A stretch of 8,127 bases of DNA from JACCXJ01 sp050740695 (GTDB lineage: Bacteria; Pseudomonadota; Gammaproteobacteria; JACCXJ01): assembly GCA_050740695.1 (NCBI GenBank), contig JBOIDR010000160.1:1-8127 (forward strand), written 5' to 3'. The notes under the pieces were generated by a model. It saw only the letters and a program-made list of their open reading frames with translations. It ran no database searches and had not been told where the DNA came from. The position numbers were made by a program, and so were the translations under genes. This document shows positions 5,929-8,127 of this stretch, piece after piece. Each line of letters opens with the position of its first letter. The stretch's first letter is position 1.

Positions 5929-7713
5929 CAGATAATTGCGCCCCCGAATGCCTTTGCGCTCTCCTCGCTCTCCCGGCCCGACACGGCCTTGCCCGTGGCA
6001 CCTTCGATCAGCTCCAAAAGCGCCGACGCTCTGCCCCAGATAAAGCTGTCAAATTCATTCGCACGGAGTTCAGCGACGGGAATCGCGTGCGACGCCAGGA
6101 ACTCGTCAAGATTTTCACCACTGACGTGCTTGTTCTTCTCGATTCGAGACAGATATTGGCTGGGCGCATCGCCGCTGATGAACCGATTGGTGCTTGCGGG
6201 CAGCGGTGCCTTGTTGACAACGCTGTTCCACTTGTCACGAGGGTGCCTGTTGGCCTCGCACCATGCCCGCGGGAAGATATGGTGAATATCAATCGCATTA
6301 TTGAAGTAGGTATTGAGGTCGAGGGGAGTGCCGCTAATGAAGTCCCATGCTTCCATGCTTCATCAGCATCGCAGCAAGGCCTTTGTAGGCTGCAGCCAAC
6401 CGGGATTGCAGCGACAGCAGGCGTATGGGCGCGAAGCTCGCGTCCCGTACGGTGCGCGGTTCGGCGCCGCCCTCTATCCACTGAACCACATCGGGAAGAT
6501 CCATGGCGAATCGCGTTTCGTTAGCGCCCCCGTAGAGTTCACCAAACACGCCGCACCAGTACCACCGAAGCAGCTTCTGCTTGACCCCGTGATGGGTAAT
6601 TCTGGCTGCAAGGCTGGCGCAAATGCAGGCAAGTGGAATCAGCTGTGTGGCGTATGGGAGACTCTTGGCATCGAAGATTTTCTCCTCGGCAAGGAGTTCG
6701 GCCGCCCGTTTTAATCCTGCCTCGATACGGCCTTGAAGGTACTTGAAGTCCGGCAATTCCAGGCGCAGCACGTCCGCTCTCTTACAGGAAATGGAAGTCG
6801 CGCTTTTCAGATGTCGCTCGTAACTGGCAAGGAGCGTAACAGCCGTGAGGAACGCGGTTCCATCAACTACATTGAGGACGTCGTGCTTAGCAGTGAGGCG
6901 TTCTTGCCGGGCATCCCAATCCTCTCTGAGATTAAATTCACTGGCGGCAAAGGTCGCCGTCATCAACTCGAACACGGTTAGCGTGACGCCACCCGTGTTG
7001 ACCTTCTCAAAGACCTGGCAGACCGCTTCGCGTGGTGTGTCCTGGGTAAGTTCGATGGCCGGCACCTTAAACTGCTGAAAACGCAGCCAGACCTCTTGCT
7101 CGAAGCGCATGAGGAACATCATAGCGTCCGTGGCATTTTTATGGTGACCGGCATACCCCATCTTCCACCGCATGAAGCGCTCGGTATCAAACATCAGTGC
7201 AACCGGGAACATCCGCTGCTCGTATTGCAACGTGGATGTACTGAGATCGAGGTCTACCCTTCTTCCAAAGTCGGACGTCACCCGGAGCGAGTCGGGAACC
7301 GATATCACGGCCTCTTCGCGATCCTCCGTGGCGTCGAGACACTTGGTCATGTCCAAGAAATAGACGCGGTGAATCTCGGCGCCTTTTTCTGTTCGCGTTT
7401 TGACGGGCAGCCCGCTGCGCAGCGAGAGATACATGGAGGTGAGGCGTTGCTGGCCATCAAGAACCAAAGTCTTCGGCTTGGGTGCCGGTTGCAACGAAAC
7501 CCCCTCGAATAAGCGGGGCTTGAACGGAACACCTCCCGCTTCAAGAAACATCACCGCGCCGATGGGGTACGACAGGGATAGACTGCCGATCAGCGACTTG
7601 ATGTGCATGTCGTCCCACACCCAGCCTCGTTGAAAATCTGGCAACTGTGTATCGCCTTTTGCAATAGCGTCCAGTACGTCCTTTATGGCTGGCTCTGCGG
7701 TTCTAAAACTCAT
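5928..7713 (-). pseudogene. GmrSD-like DUF262/DUF1524 nuclease, single-base frameshift
   Basis: The locus reads as one protein of about 594 residues if one base is removed near 6351-6352. The N-terminal DUF262 part starts at ATG 7713 and carries DFQRGWVWDD (26-35) and the ParB/Srx-like nucleotide-handling motif VLDGQQRLTSM (84-94). The first frame ends at a TAG at 6336-6334 after LMKHG. Dropping one A from GGAAGC gives LMKHGAWDFISGTPLDL and leads into the DUF1524 HNH-type part, IDIHHIFPRAW (H477, H478) with NKAPLPASTNR (N509), ending at TGA 5930-5928. Relatives are type IV restriction enzymes of the GmrSD kind, which cut modified phage DNA. As written, the product would lose the nuclease half, so it is probably inactive, unless the extra base is a sequencing error or frameshifting occurs. 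Everything else in the gene looks intact. Its start overlaps the upstream gene's stop (ATGA), and its stop overlaps the DUF4391 start. Confidence 0.87.
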
Positions 7714-7992
7714 GATTCAACGATCCCTTCAATCGGCTCAGAAAGCACCACGAAATGGGCCACCATTTCGAAGTCGTTGATGCCCGCGAACTCGCCCTTC
7801 CTAGCGTGTCTGCCGTCGTGGGTCAAAAGGCTTGCCACGGCGCGCTCTTCGTTCTTGCCGACCACGGAGGCGACGGCGGTGCCAAGCAGACGCTGCCCGG
7901 CGCGCATGTCCTCGCCCTACTTGGTGGCCTCGTTGAGCGGGCGGGTGCCGACGTCGGCAGGTCGCGCTTTGTGTTCACCGGCTGGTCGAACT
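7710..7992 (-). pseudogene. damaged C-terminal end of the first gene of the defence-like operon
   Basis: From ATG 7907 an open frame of 65 codons runs to TGA 7712-7710, including RKGEFAGINDFEMVAHFVVL. Its stop overlaps the DUF262 ATG as ATGA, so it is the end of a coupled upstream gene. The same frame continues upstream of ATG 7907 through a TAG (7919-7917) as VGTRPLNEATK. One base off frame before that lies FDQPVNTKRDL, which joins smoothly to DVGTRPLNEATK if one base was lost near 7955. The fragment thus seems to be the last 90-odd codons of a larger gene with one stop and one frameshift. I do not recognise the family with certainty. A helicase-like partner would fit the DUF4391 and DUF262 neighbours, but no helicase motif is visible in this piece. 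Coding character ends at about 7992, where the DNA linked to the transposase begins. Confidence 0.6.
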
Positions 7993-8026
7993 AGGGATGC
8001 GCCCGCGTAGTCAGCTATAAGAAAGA

Positions 8027-8095
8027 GGCGAGAACCCTCAGAATATGGGATGGCAACCAGTGCCAGCAACCCATAACGTGGGAGGTATTCTCGCC
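8027..8095 (+). promoter_or_regulatory. leader hairpin that buries a ribosome binding site
   Basis: Nested inverted repeats fold the whole leader: GGCGAGAA (8027-8034) with TTCTCGCC (8088-8095), CCTC (8036-8039) with GAGG (8082-8085), TATGGG (8044-8049) with CCCATA (8070-8075), and TGGCA (8051-8055) with TGCCA (8061-8065). The Shine-Dalgarno sequence GGGAGG (8080-8085) lies in the basal stem and the stem ends directly before ATG 8096. Read-through transcripts from outside would form this hairpin and block translation, a known way for transposase expression to be kept low. In an IS110-type element the same region could also encode a structured guide-type RNA; that is speculation. Confidence 0.6.
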
Positions 8096-8127
8096 ATGAA
8101 GAAGCGTAGCTATCGTGCTCAGAAAGT
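8096..8127 (+). CDS. start of a probable transposase (partial)
   Basis: ATG 8096 follows GGAGG (8081-8085) and opens MKKRSYRAQK before the window ends. Short basic starts of this style (K-x-Y/YRA-x-x-V) recall IS110-family recombinases, but ten residues cannot identify a family. The hairpin leader and the truncation of the neighbouring gene both fit a mobile element. It is transcribed away from the decayed defence-like genes. Confidence 0.45.
   Translation, partial: MKKRSYRAQK

Larger units (their letters stand above)
7991..8127 (+). mobile_element. probable left end of an insertion sequence (partial)
   Basis: Coding similarity of the minus-strand remnant stops at about 7992. From there a non-coding leader of roughly 100 bases leads into a plus-strand gene at 8096 that looks like a transposase. 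The junction TTCGAC/CTAGGG is the likely insertion boundary, judged only by where the remnant stops. No terminal inverted repeat or target duplication can be confirmed because the element continues past the window. IS110-type elements have non-coding ends next to the recombinase gene and often lack terminal repeats, which would fit. Confidence 0.4.

Noticed and set aside
5583..6524. Plus-strand frame of 313 codons over the DUF4391 and DUF262 region
   Set aside because: The opposite strand holds clear DUF4391 and DUF1524 motifs; the plus product has no recognisable domain.
1..8127. CRISPR array, tRNA or rRNA
   Set aside because: No regularly spaced direct repeats and no tRNA- or rRNA-like sequence were seen on either strand.

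Overview
The window is high-GC bacterial DNA, most likely from a proteobacterium (Beta- or Gammaproteobacteria; an inference from gene content and style, not proven by any marker here). It falls into three parts: a compact and mostly intact catabolic operon on the minus strand, a decaying defence-like gene cluster on the minus strand, and pieces of mobile DNA or gene ends at both edges.

Left edge (1-156): the last 30 codons of an unidentified plus-strand gene with a very basic tail, then a short spacer with a tandem ACACT and an 8-bp inverted repeat. Centre (157-4959, minus strand): an operon read right to left. It encodes 4-hydroxyphenylpyruvate dioxygenase (hpd), a short-form homogentisate 1,2-dioxygenase (hmgA), fumarylacetoacetate hydrolase, maleylacetoacetate isomerase (maiA), and a heme-oxygenase-like diiron oxidase candidate. 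The first four form the complete lower route of tyrosine breakdown: 4-hydroxyphenylpyruvate to homogentisate, maleylacetoacetate, fumarylacetoacetate, then fumarate plus acetoacetate. Genes touch or overlap (1-nt gap, GTGA overlap, fah stop overlapping the maiA start region), so co-translation is likely. The maiA frame has no ATG, GTG or TTG in front of its conserved N-terminus. The fifth gene is the least explained part of the operon: it keeps all six expected metal ligands but has no assigned substrate.

Upstream of hpd (5035-5145) lies a 3' remnant of a tryptophan 2,3-dioxygenase gene in the same orientation, cut off on its 5' side. A plausible sigma70-type promoter sits right at that breakpoint. 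From 5146 to about 5300 nothing is recognisable.

Right part (about 5302-7992, minus strand): remnants of an operon resembling a DNA-modification or anti-phage locus. Reading right to left it holds (i) the C-terminal end of an unidentified large gene, damaged by a frameshift and a stop; (ii) a GmrSD-like DUF262/DUF1524 protein with both catalytic motifs but a single-base frameshift between its two halves; (iii) a heavily decayed DUF4391 gene with several frameshifts and stop codons. The original genes overlapped (ATGA and TGATG), showing a tightly coupled operon. Base composition looks visibly lower in GC here than in the catabolic operon, in line with separate origins.

Right edge (about 7991-8127): the 5' end of a plus-strand gene, probably a transposase (IS110-like start, low confidence). 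It is preceded by a strong imperfect hairpin that buries its ribosome binding site. It appears to have truncated the first gene of the defence-like operon.
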